Shown here piece by piece: positions 22,590 through 39,014 of a DNA stretch of 64,000 bases. Both the position numbers and the translations under genes were made by a program. Position 1 is the first letter of the stretch; each line of letters opens with the position of its first letter. A model generated the notes under the pieces. That model searched no databases, was not told where the DNA came from, and worked only from the letters and a program-made list of their open reading frames with translations. The DNA comes from Neurospora crassa OR74A (taxonomy: Eukaryota; Ascomycota; Sordariomycetes; Sordariales; Sordariaceae): NCBI RefSeq assembly GCF_000182925.2, contig NC_026501.1, positions 248,001-312,000 on the forward strand, written 5' to 3'.

Positions 22590-24187
22590 GAAATTACTTG
22601 CCCACACCCCCCAAAAACTTAAATATACCCACTTTTACAGCCCAATAGCTAATATGTAAAATATCCCGTTTTAGCTGTAAAAATCGTAATTTTTCATATC
22701 TTAAAGTAGGTTAACCCAATAAATCCCTAGTAAATGCTATATAAATTTTAGTCTTCAGCGGGTAAGTAAATAAATCTAATAGCGCCAATCTAATATAGTA
22801 ATACTTTTATAGTATTAAAGGTACTCTACTCTAGATACTTATATTTAAAAACTCTAATTTTAAAAAGAGTAACGTTAACTTAGAAAACTCGTTAGAGAGG
22901 GAAGAGAGGGCTAAAATCGATAATATTTCAATAGTTTCTTCCTTTCTTATTGCCTCCTCTCTCGCCCTCTACTCTCATACCTTCGCTACCCAATATCTCC
23001 CTAACTCATTATCATCCTCCTCCTCATCGTTGTTAATTACTTCAATATAACTATGTACCTTACTCTAAGTACGAATACAAGCGTTACTTATATTTATCTC
23101 CTTAATATTAGGACCTAATTCATATTAGGAATAATTATACTATATTAAAGCTTAAATAGTACTAGGGTTATATAATTTACCCTTAACTCTTCTAATTAAA
23201 ATCGCCTTACTTAATTATAATCTAGCTAATAGTACTACGAATATAGGTTTACTACCAAACGGCCCCCTTTACTTACGTAGGCGGCCTTTAGGGACTATTT
23301 GAACAATTAATTTATATTTAAAGTATTTATTTACCGCATTCTAATATAGGAGTTAGTATAGGAGATGCCCGGGGTATAGATATTAATTTATACAATATTA
23401 ACGTAAGTACTAAAATAGATAGTAAATTTCTTTAGTTATTAGGACTATTTTCCCCTCTTTTAATAAGACTTCTATTTTATAGGTATAAGGTAAATTATAT
23501 TAGGCTCTAAAGCTATTTAAATAAGGTTTGAAAGGAGTATTAAGGAGTCTTAATTACTTTAAGGGTAGTATTATATTAAGTATATAGTATTAGTAGTCAA
23601 TAAAATTAAGTGCCTAAATAAATAACTCGTACGGGCACTTACCCATCCACTCATAATTAACCTATTTAATACGTACATAGGTATCCAACTTTATTAATTT
23701 ATTTATATATACTTTATAGTAGTAGTTAATATATTGTAAGTAAACTTTATATACCTCAATTAAACTACTACGAACTAAAAGACTATAATTCTTTAAAGAA
23801 CTATTATTAGCCTCATTTAGTAACGTTATTCTTTATCCCTAATTAAAGTAGTACTTTATATAATAGCCCGCTTATTCCTTCTTATAAAGTAATAATAATT
23901 CCCTAATTTATAAAACAATATTTTCCTACTTAGTAAATTAATATTATAGAATATACTAAGCGTACTTGAAGCCTACTACGTTAAAGGAGTAAATTATATA
24001 CTACTATACAAAGAATAGTATTAACCTTATATTAGTAACTTTATTTAGTAAAGGATTAAAATTAATAACGGTCGTAGTAATCATAGTGACTTTGGCGTTG
24101 CATTACTTTAACTCTTCGAAATCCGCTTTATTATACTACTCTTCTAATAGCGATAGTAATAATAATATAAACGAAGGTATAGACTAC

Positions 24188-24730
24188 TAAAATAGAGCAA
24201 AAACCACACCAACACGAAAAGCACCCTACTACACCTAAATGTAGTGGGGAGCAGATCTGGAGTTGAATATAGCCTTCGTCCTTAGGAACTGAAATAGAGT
24301 AACAAAGTTACAACTCATTAACCACCGTTAAAGACTAACGAGAAGGATAAAACCCTTCTTATTAGCCTTAAATTAATAAGCGATTCTAAAAGTTAATTTC
24401 TTTTATAAGAGGGTTACTAGGCTTACTATTACAAGAACGTTCAACGGTAATTCTATAATTTGGGAGCGGAATTTCTTAGTCTATCTACAAGGAAAAAGTA
24501 TTATCTAATCCAGAATACCTATCCTTTTGCCTATTCTCAATTTAAAATCTCCTCCTTATATCCTCTTCCTTACTCAATATATTCCTAGGGTCCTAACCAA
24601 CTAGTACAATAAATCTACTCCCCAATATATAATAAACCAAGGCCCTAATATCTCCACTCATTATATAAAAGCAAAAATTTTTAAAGTAAGAAAGGAAAAA
24701 ACAAAAAAAAGAACCAATTACCCTATATCA
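24188..24730 (-). repeat. LTR (left copy, probable 3' LTR)
   Basis: This is 543 bp long, the same length as the right copy. It shares blocks such as AATAGAGCAAAAACCACACC and GAATATAGCCTTCGTCCTTA. It is more AT-shifted than its partner. Confidence 0.82.
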
Positions 24731-27700
24731 AACTTCCCTTCGAATATTCTTTTATAATCCTTTACAAAAATATTCGTACACTAATAACCCCTACTATTAA
24801 ATAAAACCTTAAGTATAAATACGCACATAAATAAGAATACTAATCACCATCAACAAAGGTATATATAATAAATAATATAAGTAAAAGGTTAGAAGTAGAT
24901 CCGTTAACGCCGCTTCTTTTTATCCTATACAACCTTCCGAATTCTCGTTCTTTCCTCCTTCGCCTCAATCTTCTTCTTTTCCTCTACCTCCTTCTTAACG
25001 TTCCAAATCAATATCTTATAAATCCTCAACACTTTTTATACTTCCTCTATACTAATATCGTCAATAGCGGGAATATTCTATACCACTTACTTACTTAATA
25101 TTAGTATATATTAGTACTCTATAATCAACCTCCCCTTCTCTTCTCCTTTAACCTTTCTTCCTAATAAACATAAATCCGCCTTCCTCTTCTCAAATAAAAT
25201 AAAATAATTAATAATAAATTTATTATACAAATTAAATAATTCCACTTATTTATTAATTTTATAGCCTTTCGCCTATTTAATTACTTTTAATTTCCGTAGG
25301 GGCTTTAAAAATACTTTATCCTCCGAAGGAGAAGAAATTTAGTACTATAGTATAATAAGCCTATCTACATATTTATCCTCCTTACTCTCATTTTTATTAT
25401 CCTTATAATTATTAATTAATATATTCTTAATATTTTCTACTCCTAGCCCTTCGAATATAAAAAACTTCTTTAACTATTAAATATCTTAAATATAAATTAA
25501 CAAATTACAAAGGACGAACAGGTCTCTTAAATACTCCTATATAACATTATCGTCTTCTATAAATTTAAATTCCCGAAAATCTCCTTTCACCTCGATCCTT
25601 CAATACTATATTATCCTATATCTCACCTCGTACTACAAATCTACTCTTTACTCTTAATTTATAAAAATTACTAATAATTTAATTTATAGCGTCCTCAAAC
25701 AATCGTAAACTATTTTTATCTATTAGTAAATTATAGCTTCTTCCAACTATTCGAAATCTAATAACTACGTCCAAAGTTTCCAACAATCAAACTACTCCCA
25801 AATATATAGCTTAATATAAGGAACTATCTATCTATCTAAATACTAATCTACTCTCTTTATATCCAAAAAGAAAATCCTAGCTACTTCTAATACCTAAAAG
25901 CCGTATAACTATATAATTACCTATTAAAGGAATTCGCAACCGCTAAAGCACATCTCAATATAAATTCGTCTTCCTCTATTAATAAAATATCTATAATTTA
26001 CTAATACAAATACGCTATAAGCCTTCAATACTTCCCGTATCTTAAATTTATACTTTATCGTACAAAAATAATACTATATATATTCTAATTAATTAAAAAT
26101 AGCTAAAGAAAAATACTTATCCTCACAAATCGGAATATACTACTACCTTATTAATAATAAAAAGGCTTCTTCTACTAATCCAATACTTATTAAATACAAA
26201 TTCCCTAATTCGTCTTCAATTACAATTTAAACAAAAGAGGGAATATAAATCCAATTTCCGTATACTCTAAACAACCAAATTAAACTTATACTTACAATTA
26301 CTCTATCTATCCAACCCTTAATATAAATAATATACTACAAATTCACTATTCCTAATATACACTTATACTAAATTATTTAATCTAATTAAACTATTACTAA
26401 CTAATCCTTTAGGGGAAGGAAATCTATTCTAAATACCGTATTATACAAATTGATATTTAGAATATCGAATATCAACTCGAATAGTACTATCCAATCCTTA
26501 TTTATTAACCTATTATTTAAATACTTAAGCAATCTCTAATTAAATTCTAAATTAAAATTCTTCGGCGCCTCTCCCTAAAGGGGGCAAACCTCCCTAAATC
26601 CCAAAATAGTATTTTACTAACTAATAACCTCTTACATCCACTAAACTCTATAGTCTTCCATAATTTCCCCCTACTCTTCTTCTAATATTATTACTATAGA
26701 GTAAAACAATTCAAAAGTAATAGAGGGTAAAGTAGGGATTGGTAACGTAAGTTCTTTATTATTACCTTCTCCTTCTAAGGTAAAATCTTACTCGTTTATA
26801 ATAAGACTTTTAATAAAATCAGCTTCACAAGTACCTTTAATAGGAATTTAGGCTAGTAAAGGTATCAACTCCTTTAGCGTATAAAGGAGAGGATCTATTA
26901 TAATTAGGAATTCCCCTTTTAATAGTAAATTGCTAATTAGGATTTATAGTATTAAAAATTTATTATCAACCTTCTTACTTAGTAAAATTTCTTCTCTAAT
27001 AGGCGTATTTAATATAAATTTATTAATCTTCTTTTCTCCCTTTTTAATAGGGGTCGGATTTATTAAAGATACTTACGAAGTATTAACCAAATATATTATA
27101 ATTAGAAATATATTTCTTAATACTTCTTTATTATTATTTAATAACTCCTAATTTAGAAGGATTACCTTAATTAGTATAACTATTATAAATTTATTATTTT
27201 CTTCTTTATCCGCTTTATTAAAAGTCTAATTTACTAAAAATATATTCTTTTTCTATAGGGTCTTAAATAAATCTACTATAAACAATAATATATTCTTCAA
27301 TAACTTCTTATCCTTCTTCAAAATTTTCTTACTCTTCTTAAAACCCTTAAAACTTTTCTTATCCTTATTATCCCTAATAGTAAACTAAATTATAAAAATC
27401 CAACGAAACGTAATTTTTATACCTTTATCTTTACCCTTCCAAAACCTTATTATTTCTCTAAATATATTTAAACTACTAAAAATTATAATAAACTCAACAA
27501 TAATACTCACCTCCAATTATTTTTTCTTCTTTAATTTAAGAAAAATAAATAATTACCGAATAATAATCTACTCCCTATTACTACTCTCCAAAATCCCCGT
27601 AACTAATTTTACTTTATACTTCTTAAAATAATCTATCTTCACTCTCTATATAATTATACTCTTTAAAATTAAAATTATTATAATTTCTTTCTTCTTAAAC

Positions 27701-30700
27701 TTTTTAAAGGGTTTCTCGAAAGAGAATACCTATAGGGCAATCTCTAAAATATCTAATATTATTAAAAAAATATATTCTTCGTCCAAAGAGTAGAAGGGTA
27801 TTACTTAGGAATAAAAGGGAAATAATCTACTTATTGCACTACTATCCTTAGAAGGTAAAAGGCTTTTCTTTACTAACTTACCTTTAAAAATAATAGGGAA
27901 TTAGAAATCTCTAAACACATTTACTTTATCGGTATTATAATAATAATTTAATATAATTCTATAACCTTCTTCAATTTTCTAAGGACTATTTTAATATTAA
28001 TTTACTAGAAAGGTATATTGTAACGTATTTATTTACTTCCTACCCCCACTTAAAACCTTCCTACCGTTATTATTTAAATAATATATACTTTACTATTTAC
28101 TTTTACCCCTTACTAGCAAATATACTACCTTCTTCCCTTTATAGTAAATCTATTTATTTCTTCTTCTCTTCTCCTAACGCCCTCTTATCCTTAAATATTA
28201 ATATTTAATTTTACTACCCTTATTATATTAAATCTAGATATTTCTCCTAATAATTCCATTTAAAAATTTATATAATAACTTAACCTTCTATTTAAATATT
28301 AAAGTACAAATCTCTAACCGGCCTCTAATATTCCTTTATTAACTACTATTATTAAAAGAAAATACAATATAAACTCTAATAAAGGCCTACTCCCTTCTTA
28401 TCCTCTAATAACGAAGAATAACCCTCAATATATAAACGAACGTCCTAATAATAAATAGTAATTACTATCTAAAATATATATCCACCTATCTTCTAACCCT
28501 ATTGCTATAAATTCCCTCTAGGGTACAATTTTAAATAAATCTAATAAAGCTTTTACCAACTTAATTCAGATTTATATTATTTTTAAACTTATTTTCGCTA
28601 AAAAATTATATATAAAATAAATTTTACTTTAATCCCTTACCAACTTTACCAAACTCCTTAATATTTTTCGTCCTACCGATTAATACTGTATAGTCCTAGT
28701 AATTCATTTTATAACCCGAAACTTCGATAATCAACCTCCTTAACGCCTATTTATTAAAAAAAAGGAAGCTTAGCTTTAAAATTACTATAATACCCATCTA
28801 CAAATTAAAAAGGAGAGGATTTTAGGCCTTTTTATTTAAACATTTAGTATTCTATACAAATCCCTTCCTTATTTCGCCTTTTCATTCTTCCTTACTAACC
28901 TTTTTTCCACAAAAATCGCTTCCCTTATTCTTATTACTTAACTAAAGCCTAAAAAACTTTTACTTCTATCTTTTCCGTAAGAAATCAATAAGAAACAATT
29001 AACGTTTAATCGCCTTTTATTAAATATATTTCTATACTTAGTAATATTAAAGGAGGGATCTATAGCAATTATATTTAAAATATTAAACGAACTAATAAAT
29101 ATACCTACTCAACCACCAATTTCGAAGGTCTTCAAATCATTACCAAACATAAACTATCCCCTTCTTATAAGGATTTTACTAAACATTTAAATAAAAATAA
29201 AAATATAAGCGAAAACTTCTTAATAATTAATAGAATTACTCAAAATACTTAAATCTATACTAATAAATAAATTACTCCCAATAAGAAATTCTAAGAAGAA
29301 TATACAAAATTTAAATACTCTCAACTCCAAATCAAAAGCTAAAGTAATACTATTAGAAGGAATTATCTAACCCAACAACATTCTCTTAATAATAGTAACA
29401 ATTTTTAAAAGAGGGTTAAAAATCCGGAAGTCGACTCCAATTCCTCTAAAGCTAATAAAACTTCTAATAACAAAGATTTATTTAACAACAATATAAAAAT
29501 TAATAACAAAAATTAAAGTACAAATTTATAAAATACTAATAAGCCTAAAATTAAAAACCAAACAATTCCTCCTTCGTTAACTCCTAAGGGCCCCAAACCG
29601 GACTACTACAATAATAAAATAGAAATTAACAATATAAATTCGCTTATTACTAACTCGTCCAAAATTAAAGAAAGCGTCATTCCTCCTCTAACAATTCCTA
29701 AAACCCCCAAACCAATTTATTATAACAAACAATTAAATAAAGGAAATAATAATAAAATAGAAATTAATATTACAATTAAAAGTAGCAATACAAATCTCAA
29801 AATACTACTTCCCAATACTCCAAAATATCTTTCTCCTATCGCACCTATAAGTACAGATTTTCTTATTCATATAAATAAAGAGACTCTTCCTCCTATAATT
29901 ATTATTATTAAGGTTTATAATTAAAAAATCAATAAAAAAAGTAGTACGGATCCGCAACCTATTATTACTAATAATAAATTAAAGACTCCATCTTATTACT
30001 TCACTCCTATTATTAATATTCATAATTCAAAAGGAAAGGGTAATCCTATAATAATCTCCTTATCTAAAGAAAGTAATAATAATTTTAACAATTTTCTTAA
30101 TATTAAAAAATTCCTTAATACCGAAGGAAATACTATTATTACCTCTACTAATATTAATAACCTAACAATCCCAAAAGGGGATCTAATAAAATTAAATAGT
30201 AGGGTCGTTTTTAATATCCCTTCTATCAATTAATCGAATTCTTATAGCATAAAGGGGAAAAATTCCCAAATAAAAAAAATAGAGGGGGGGGGCGGATATC
30301 TTACTATATCGTATTTAAATCGGGATCTTCCTTTATTCCTTAATATACCTATAGTATCTAATCTTCCCTTCGAAAATAGCAAGGGTCCAATCTACCACTT
30401 TCACTAAAAAATCAAATAGAATAGTAATAAAATACAACAACTATATATCTTCTAAATCACCAATCCCTTAATTATATAATATAAATCCACTCTATACCTA
30501 TTTCTATATTATTACTACGTAGTACCATTATATCAAAACTAATTTAATCCTATATCCTTTATATTATAAAACTAATAGGGACTTCCCTTCACTAAAAAAC
30601 AAAAAAGCAAAAACATCAAAACATTCTAAAAACAAAAGAAATACTACTACAAGTATATAAAGTATAAATTCGTAAGGAAAAATAGTATAAGGAAAGATAA

Positions 30701-33700
30701 ATAAGAAAAAAAAGGCTAAAAAAAGAAATTACATCGTCGTCTCAATTTCGTCATAATACGTCAATTATCAATTATTAAATATATATACGAATTTACCCAT
30801 CCCTAAGGTATACAAGTAGGGCGTTAAATTAATCCTTAAAATTTATCTATATCCTTAAAAATCGCCCCCTAAGGATCGTAACCTCAATCCTTATCCAAAC
30901 CAAATCTTTCTACATCCTATCCTCAAAAATATTCTACCTCGTTTTCTTTTTCTCCATAGCCACACCTTCTCTAAATTTATATTATAATATTCAGCCTAGA
31001 ATTTCCTCTACGAATAATCCGTTATTAACCAGTTCAAAATCTCCTTAACCTCCTCTATCCTCGGATAAAATCTACTCCTCCCCAAATATTATATTCGGGT
31101 TCTCAACGTCCAACATCATTCTATCCCTAACTACAAACTTCTTAATCCTCCTAATACTCATAAATTTACTAAACTATATCCTGTCTAAAATACTAATATA
31201 GTATACGCTCCCTAAACTAAAAATCCAATATACTCTATAGGGGCCTTACCATTAGTACAAGAATTTCCTTATTAAATTTATATCAATCCTTCTAACGCTA
31301 TCGTACTTTAAAATCAAATTACCGACCTCAATCTAAGCATTTTCAAATCGTATTTTCTACTAATCTTATCTATTATAGTAATTAACTACTACTTCCCTTA
31401 TTACTATAACTTTTTCTACAGCCTATACAAATCTATACTCAGAATCCTTATATATCTAAGCAATTATACTAATTAACTCCTCCCTAATTATTACCTTATC
31501 ATTATTCTTCTAATTAATAATTCGCTAAGAGGGTAAATTAAACTCAATTAATAATACCAAATTATAACTATATACTAACTAAAAGGGAATATACCTATAA
31601 TTTCCTCTAATAGTAATCTAATTTACAAAGAAAATATAAAATAAATACTTTTTCTAATTAGCGTTACTCCCTCTAATTATCTTTATAAGTAAAAAAGTAA
31701 TTATAGTATATCCTTATTCATTTATACTATTAACTTATAAATTATAAAGTATAATAGACTCCCTAAGGATCCCCAACTAAAATAAATATTTAATAATAAC
31801 CTTCTAAAACTCTATACTACTATCAACCAAAACTACTAAAAAGTATCCCCACCTCAAAAATAAGAACTCAAAAAAATCCTTCACCTTATTTAACGAAACT
31901 ATAAAGAGTAGAGTAACTTCAATATAACTTATTAAATCATCCCTAACTTCTAATAAAAGGACTCTTTTACCGTTCGTATTTAGGAAGTACTAAATATCCA
32001 ATAACCATTTTCCAAAAGGGTAAAAACTCGAATAAATCCACTAGTAACTATCTTCGAACCGTTTAAAGTTAAATATTTAGTAATCAAAGTATAAGCAAAT
32101 CAATTCCTCTACCTAAATATATATTCCTTTCTAATAATAATATTCCGTAATACAATAGTATATCCCTTCTCAACCTCTATATCCTACCTCATTATAATAA
32201 TAGAATATAATCTATTAATATTCTTTTAAACTATTAACCAATCGTCTTAGGCTCTAAATCAAAGTTATAGGGCGTAACTAAAGGATTCTATCGTACACTA
32301 TAAATTTAATAATATTAATCCAAAATTAGCATCTTATAGTAACTCCTATTAACTTTAAAAAGACTTTGTAAATTAATAAATACTTAACAATCTCTTCTAA
32401 CTTCTTAAACTATTCCCCTTTAAATATTAACTAAAAATTATCTATATATATAATAAAAATAAAATAAATTTATATATCTACAAAATTATTAATATCCTCC
32501 TTATATACTTACTTATAAAAGTTAAAAGGTCTAGGGGGTTTACAAAATAAACTATCAACTACTATATTTTTATTCCCTAAAATATACTTAATATTAAAGT
32601 CAAAGATTTTTATCTAAGCGATCCACTACATCAGCAGCGCGCCGGGTATATCACTTACAACACCATTCAATTAGTAGACTAGGACTATTATATCAATTTC
32701 AATCACAAAATAAATACCAAATAAATACTTTCTTAAACACTTTAAAGCATAAAGGAGGCCCCGAAGTTCCCTCTTTATAGTATCGTACCTCTTTTTAATA
32801 CCGGACCAAATCCCACTCTCGAATTAATATAAATATTACTTTCCATCCGGGCTAATCTACTCTAGAATAGTTCCCCAACCTTCTAATAATATATTAACTA
32901 TAAAGAAAATTATTTTATAATAATCGTTATTATATACTAAAGTAGTAAGGATTAATATAATAATAACTATATACTACAAATACTCTATTACGAACTACTT
33001 ATTCTCTATCCACTAGAACTTAACATCCTTCTTTATCAAATTATAGAAGGGGATTACAATAATACTAAATCTTCTAATCCAAATTCTATAGTACCCTATA
33101 ATACCTAAAAAAACGTAAATTTACTCTAACTCCTTTCCTTTCTTATCAGCTTAGTATTCGCAGTAAATCTACTTATTAATCTTCACAACCTTATCTATAA
33201 CTAACGCTCTTCCATCTAATATATATAAATACCCTACCAACACTACTTCCCTTTAATACTACTAGGATTTTACAGCCGCAATTATTCCTCCTACTAACTC
33301 CATATTAATAAACATCTTATTAATATTTATAAAGTATTTTAATATATACTTCCTAATCCCCTTAGTACTAATTTACTCCTCGCTATAATTACTTTAAGAT
33401 CCTTTAATATAAATATTATTAAAATAAAATTAATAAACGTTAAGAATTAAATTGTACAATATTCTTATTATTACCCTTATAAATTATATAATAAAATTCG
33501 TACCTCCTTATAATAGAATAATTATTCAAAAATAACCAATAAAAATTAAGAAGGTAATAAAATTACAACTAGCTTCGTCGAAGGGGATCTAGTTGTACCC
33601 TAAAAAAAGATCTAATAGGGATATTATTTTACAGCCTCCAAACGCTTTACTAAACTCTTTACAACCTAAGAGCAAATTAATATTTTAAAGAGTCACCCTA

Positions 33701-36700
33701 TTAATCTACTAAATATTATTAATAAAATACAAACCACTATCCTTCTTTATAATTAAAAACTAATTATTCCTATATACCGTATAACTTTCTTCCAAAATCC
33801 CCTTCTTAATTTAATCTTTCAATAAATCGCACACCTTATTATAGAAGACTTTCGGAATTAGAATAACTTTTATCTACTAAATAGAATAAAGGATAATACA
33901 AATCTCCTAAAGTAAAATAATATTAAAATCTAACTTTCTATATTCAATAAAGTCCTAAGCTAAAACTTACTCCCTATTAAAGAAAATATAAATAAACAAC
34001 TCAGTTTCTCCTTCGTTCAAAATATCCTAAACCATTTTCAATAGAACTTAAAATCGTTCTTCCGTCAGGCGTAACCTTCAAACTAATTCTATAAACCTTA
34101 ACACTACATAGCAATCCTATTCTAAACCGCAATTTTTAAATATAGAGGCAATCCACTCCTTTACTACTACTAACTTCTTTTCCTTCCAATTAAAGTCTCC
34201 TCTAAACTTTAATCCATCTAATATAATATTATTAATTAAATTTACTTTCTATACTACTCGTTTATATATTATATTAATCTATATAATTATATACTCTAAT
34301 CTTCCCTTAATACCCTCCAACTTCTCCCAAACCTTCCTATATTTATTTAGTATAAGCGTATATACTACTAATAAGAAATTTTACTTAGTAATCTTTATTA
34401 ATTTTAAGACGAATTTTTTCCAATAACAATAAACCTACCGAAAAATATTTAGATCCTATAGGCCGACTAAGAACGTCTATTCCTTCTCCAAAAAAATCAC
34501 TAAATCCTCTACTATCTTATTACTAAGGAGGGTAATTCACTTATTATCTTCCTCCAAAACATCCTCCAACAATTATCCTTAATCTACTAATAAAATAGCC
34601 TCCTCTACACAACTCTCGCTAAACCCACCTCCTTACCCTTTAATATACGAAACTACTATAATAGTAGGAGAATTAAACCCTTTACCTATTACCTTATCTC
34701 CCTTTAAGAATTTCTAAATTAGCAACTAAAGTAGCACAGATCACTACCCCATCAAACGTTATAACTATATAATTCCTTCCACCTTCTTTATACTTTATAT
34801 AGACTTTAACGTTTTAAAAGAATAATAACCCCAAAATAATATTATAATTCGGTAGGGCCTACTTTATAATAAAAAAATAAACTTCCTATCCCTTATTAAA
34901 CAACTAAACTTTCTTGCAAATTTCACTAAAAAATCCCTTCCTTCTTCTATTACTATCAATATTAGAAATTTCCATAGTAATACTCTAAAATCCCAACGAA
35001 TCCGCTAATACCTTATAAATAATATTACACTCGGTACCCGTATCTAATAAAGCAACTATTTTCTTTCCTCCCTAAAATTTAATTAATATATAAAATATAA
35101 GTAAAAGAGTAAAACGTATAATATTACCTTTTATAAGGAGGGACTTATTAACGAATTTCATTTAATTTATAGCGAGAGCTAAAGTATCCTAAAGAAAAAC
35201 GATATATAATAATATAAATTTATTCTTTCTCCAATCCCTAATATCTTACTAATTAAATAAAGAGAAAATATTATTTTTTAAGAATAATTGGGCAAATATA
35301 AGGCTATTACTCCTTAAAACAACCTTAATTAAATTTACTAATATATTTATCCTAAACTCCTATTTTTCTATAAATATAAAGTAAATTTACACTTTATTAG
35401 GCCTAATAAGAATAAACTTATTAATTTCCGAACTATTATTAAGAATTATACTACTATAATACTTAAATTATATAGTAAGGATCCTATCTTTATTATAAAG
35501 TACCCCAAAGAATTATTCAACCCAATTATAAATAATTAAGGCATTAGTAGGGTTATTTTGGACAATATTTTTAATAGTAATAATAATTTTAATATTTATA
35601 AACTTAATAGCTATAGAGTATATTTCCTTTATATCTAAAATATTATTTCAAACCCAAATATCCTTTACATACACCTAATCTAACCCTTCCTCCTTTTATA
35701 CGAACAAAACCTTCTTAAATTATAATTCTAACACTTTATTAGTAAGGCCAAATAAGCACACTCGAACTTCATCATCCAAAGTAGTCCTAAGCTACTTAAA
35801 GGTAAACTTAAATACTTCTACAATAGATGGACGAAGGATTAAAGTAAAAAGAAGGGTAATTATAAAGCCTAATACCGTATTATTAATCTTAAACCTCTTA
35901 AACTTACTAACTATTATTATAATATTCTAAGAAATAATATAAATCTCTTCTTAATTTATATCTATCTTAAAAAACCCTTTTAATTTAATAACCTAATTAG
36001 AATTAACAACAATTATATAAATTTAAACTACTTATTCCTAAGTAAGAGAGGATATTTTATATAATTCTTTAAATACCTCTATCGAAATATAATTAATAAT
36101 AATAATAGGAGAACCGTTTTTAATTTAAATTTAGTTCTAATGTTATTTAACCTACTCAAAATCCTAAAGTAAATCAAAAACTAAAATAAATAGTACGTTC
36201 TACAAATTATACTATTACTAAACTTCGAATTTCTATTTCTTAAACTTTTAATAATTAAAGTAATTAATAACCAAAATTATAAAGGAGCGGATCGCATCCC
36301 CTAATTAACTTAAATTAAATATTTAAAAATATATATCCCTAAGGACCTTATTATTATAGTCCATCTTAGAACCTATAAATACTATAATATTTATACTCCT
36401 ATCTCAATTAGCAAACTTCCAACTAGCAATACTATAATCACAATCAACCTCCTTCTACTCGCACTCCCAAATATAGTAACCGAATTAACTATACTAATAG
36501 TACTACTACTAATACCCTCCCCTATCGTCTCCTCTCGCACTTCATCCACCCCTACTCCTTCTATAAAGAGTATTAATTTAAATAATATTAATTTAAAGGT
36601 TCGTAAATTAAATAGGCTAACGAAAAGCGGGCTACTAAGGGAAAGGAATTTATTACTAAACTTAGGGAATAAAAGTAACGCTTCGGGCAATTATCAATTA

Positions 36701-38471
36701 CTCTATACAACTAACCAAATTATCTATAGTTTTCTTATTAAGAATCGAGGCAACCTTAATAAGGATCTATACCTTTATAGTAATTTTCTTAATAAGGACC
36801 TTAATTACAACTTCTTCTTTAGAGGATTCTAAAGAACTATCCAAATCAACCATACACTTAGCCTTATACTTACACTTCTTAATAAACATCTCTTCTTCGC
36901 TACTACTATTAATATCCAACGAAGTACTAAAATCAACATTATCGAACTATTCCGCTACAAGCTTATCTAAAAACTAAGAGAATTTAGCCTACTCTATAGT
37001 ATAGAACTCCTCCTTCAACTTTTATAAGAAGGTAGTAATTATATATTTAATATCAATATACAACTTCCTATAGAAATTTTTAATAGCATTACAATTAGCA
37101 TTATTCCAATCCTACACCTTTTAGCGAACAAACAATACTAAATAAATAAGAATAGCATCGACAATTTTTTCTATTTAATAAAGGACGTACTTAATATAGA
37201 ACTTCTTTAAAATAGCAAATATACTATCCATCTACTTAAAATCCTTTACTCTATAAATAACCTTAAATCTTTTAATAAACTCCTCCTAAGTAGCGGTATT
37301 CTTAATTTAGAAATTACGAAGGAAACCCTTATTAATATCCCTAAATTCCTTCTTATACTACTAGAGCTAAATACTAATTTTAAATTCATTATCTCTAAAT
37401 TTATAAATACCGACCTCTTCTTTAAATAATTTAATATATTCAAAAATTCTTTTTCTATTAAATTTTTTCTTTAAGAGAATTTCTTAAATAGAAGTAACGT
37501 TATTCGCAAGGAGGGCAATAATAATATTAAAAGATACTTTACCTAGACGAATAGGAATATTAGTCGAAGGAGTCTTATTAATAGTAGTACTACTAACGTT
37601 AAATATAATAAATAATTAAAATCTATAAGGATCTTAATAATAATTCGGTAGTTTATAATACTAATACTAAAAAGTAATACTCTTTTTCTTCTTATTTAGT
37701 AAAGAACTAATCTAATACTCCTTTTTAATTCTTTCTTCTCTATATAAATACCTTAATAATTATAATAATTAATTTTCAAGGTCTTATATAGGTACTAACG
37801 TCCAAGGGTCTAACGAACAATATAATTAATAAATTAAAATTATTAATACTACTTCTTTACTTACTTTACTAACCTTATAAAATATTACTTACATTACTCT
37901 AAAAACACTAAGTAAGGAACGGAATAATATAATTATTAATCCTATAGTAACTTCAACAATTTAAAGCGCCAATTCTATATATAGTATATAAATATCTAAA
38001 TACCGAATATTATTTAATAAAGGGCAAATTTATATTAACCCTCTTCTTAATTATTATTCTTTATTTAATTTTTCTTCCTAAGTACTACTCAGAGTTTTTC
38101 TAATCTAATTTTATCTTCTTTCTTCATTATAATCAATCCTAAAATTACAAAATAAAAAGTTTCTATCCTAATCTTATAAATATAACTATTCAAAATATCT
38201 ATAATCTACTACTAGTAAATTATAAATTAATTAATAAAATAAAAATCCGGATACGTCCGGAATTAAAGTTTCTATTAAATTGAGTAAAAAGCTCCTCTAT
38301 TAAAAGAACCGACTAGCCCTTCACTACTCAATTCCTAATACTCGAACTAGTATTCTAAGGTTCTCAAAGACAACCTCTATATTGTTAGGAAATCCTTTCT
38401 AGGAGCTTCGTAAATTCGCATCAACCAATTTAACTAAAAATTTAAAACTCAATCTCATTCTTATTACTATT

Positions 38472-39014
38472 TAAAATAGAGCAAAAACCACACCAATACA
38501 AAAAGTACCCTACCACACCTAAATATAGCGGGGAACAAATCTAGAGTTGAATATAGCCTTCGTCCTTAGGAATTAAAATAGAATAATAAAATTACAACTT
38601 ATCAACTACCGTTAAAAACTAATAAAAAGGATAAAACCCTTTTTATTAACCTTAAATTAATAAGCAACTCTAGAAATTAATTTCTTTTATAAGAGGGTTA
38701 CTAGGCTTACTATCACAAGAGCGTTCAACAATAATTCTATAATTTAGGAGCGGAACTTCTTAATCTATCTACAAGGAAAAAATATTATCTAATCCGGAAT
38801 GCCTATCCTTTTACCTATTCTCAACTCGGGATTTCCTCCTTATATCCTCTTCCTTACTCAGTACATTCCTAGGGTCCTAACCGACCAGTGTAGTAGATCT
38901 ACTCCCCAATACATAACAAACCAAGGCCCTAATATCTCCACTCATTATATGAAAGCAAGAGTTTTTAAAGCAAGAAAGGAAAAAACAGAAAAAAGAACCA
39001 ACCACCCCACATCA
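38472..39014 (-). repeat. LTR (right copy, probable 5' LTR)
   Basis: This is 543 bp, direct orientation relative to the left copy. It retains more G and C than the left copy, so RIP acted less on it. Confidence 0.82.

Larger units (their letters stand above)
24188..39014 (-). mobile_element. LTR retrotransposon fossil, nested in the TIR element
   Basis: Two direct repeats of 543 bp bound a 13.7 kb interior, flanked by CTAC (or CTACT) duplications at 24,184 and 39,015. Orientation is probably minus: a purine-rich tract adjoins the left LTR on that strand, the LTR then begins TGAT, and a weak reverse-transcriptase-like signature lies near 32.4 kb. The element is thoroughly broken by RIP, with breaks far too many to count and no usable coding frame. 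Ty3/Gypsy versus Copia is not resolved. At 14.8 kb it is long, so further nested copies are possible. It is younger than the TIR element it split; LTR divergence cannot date it because RIP inflates it. Confidence 0.8.
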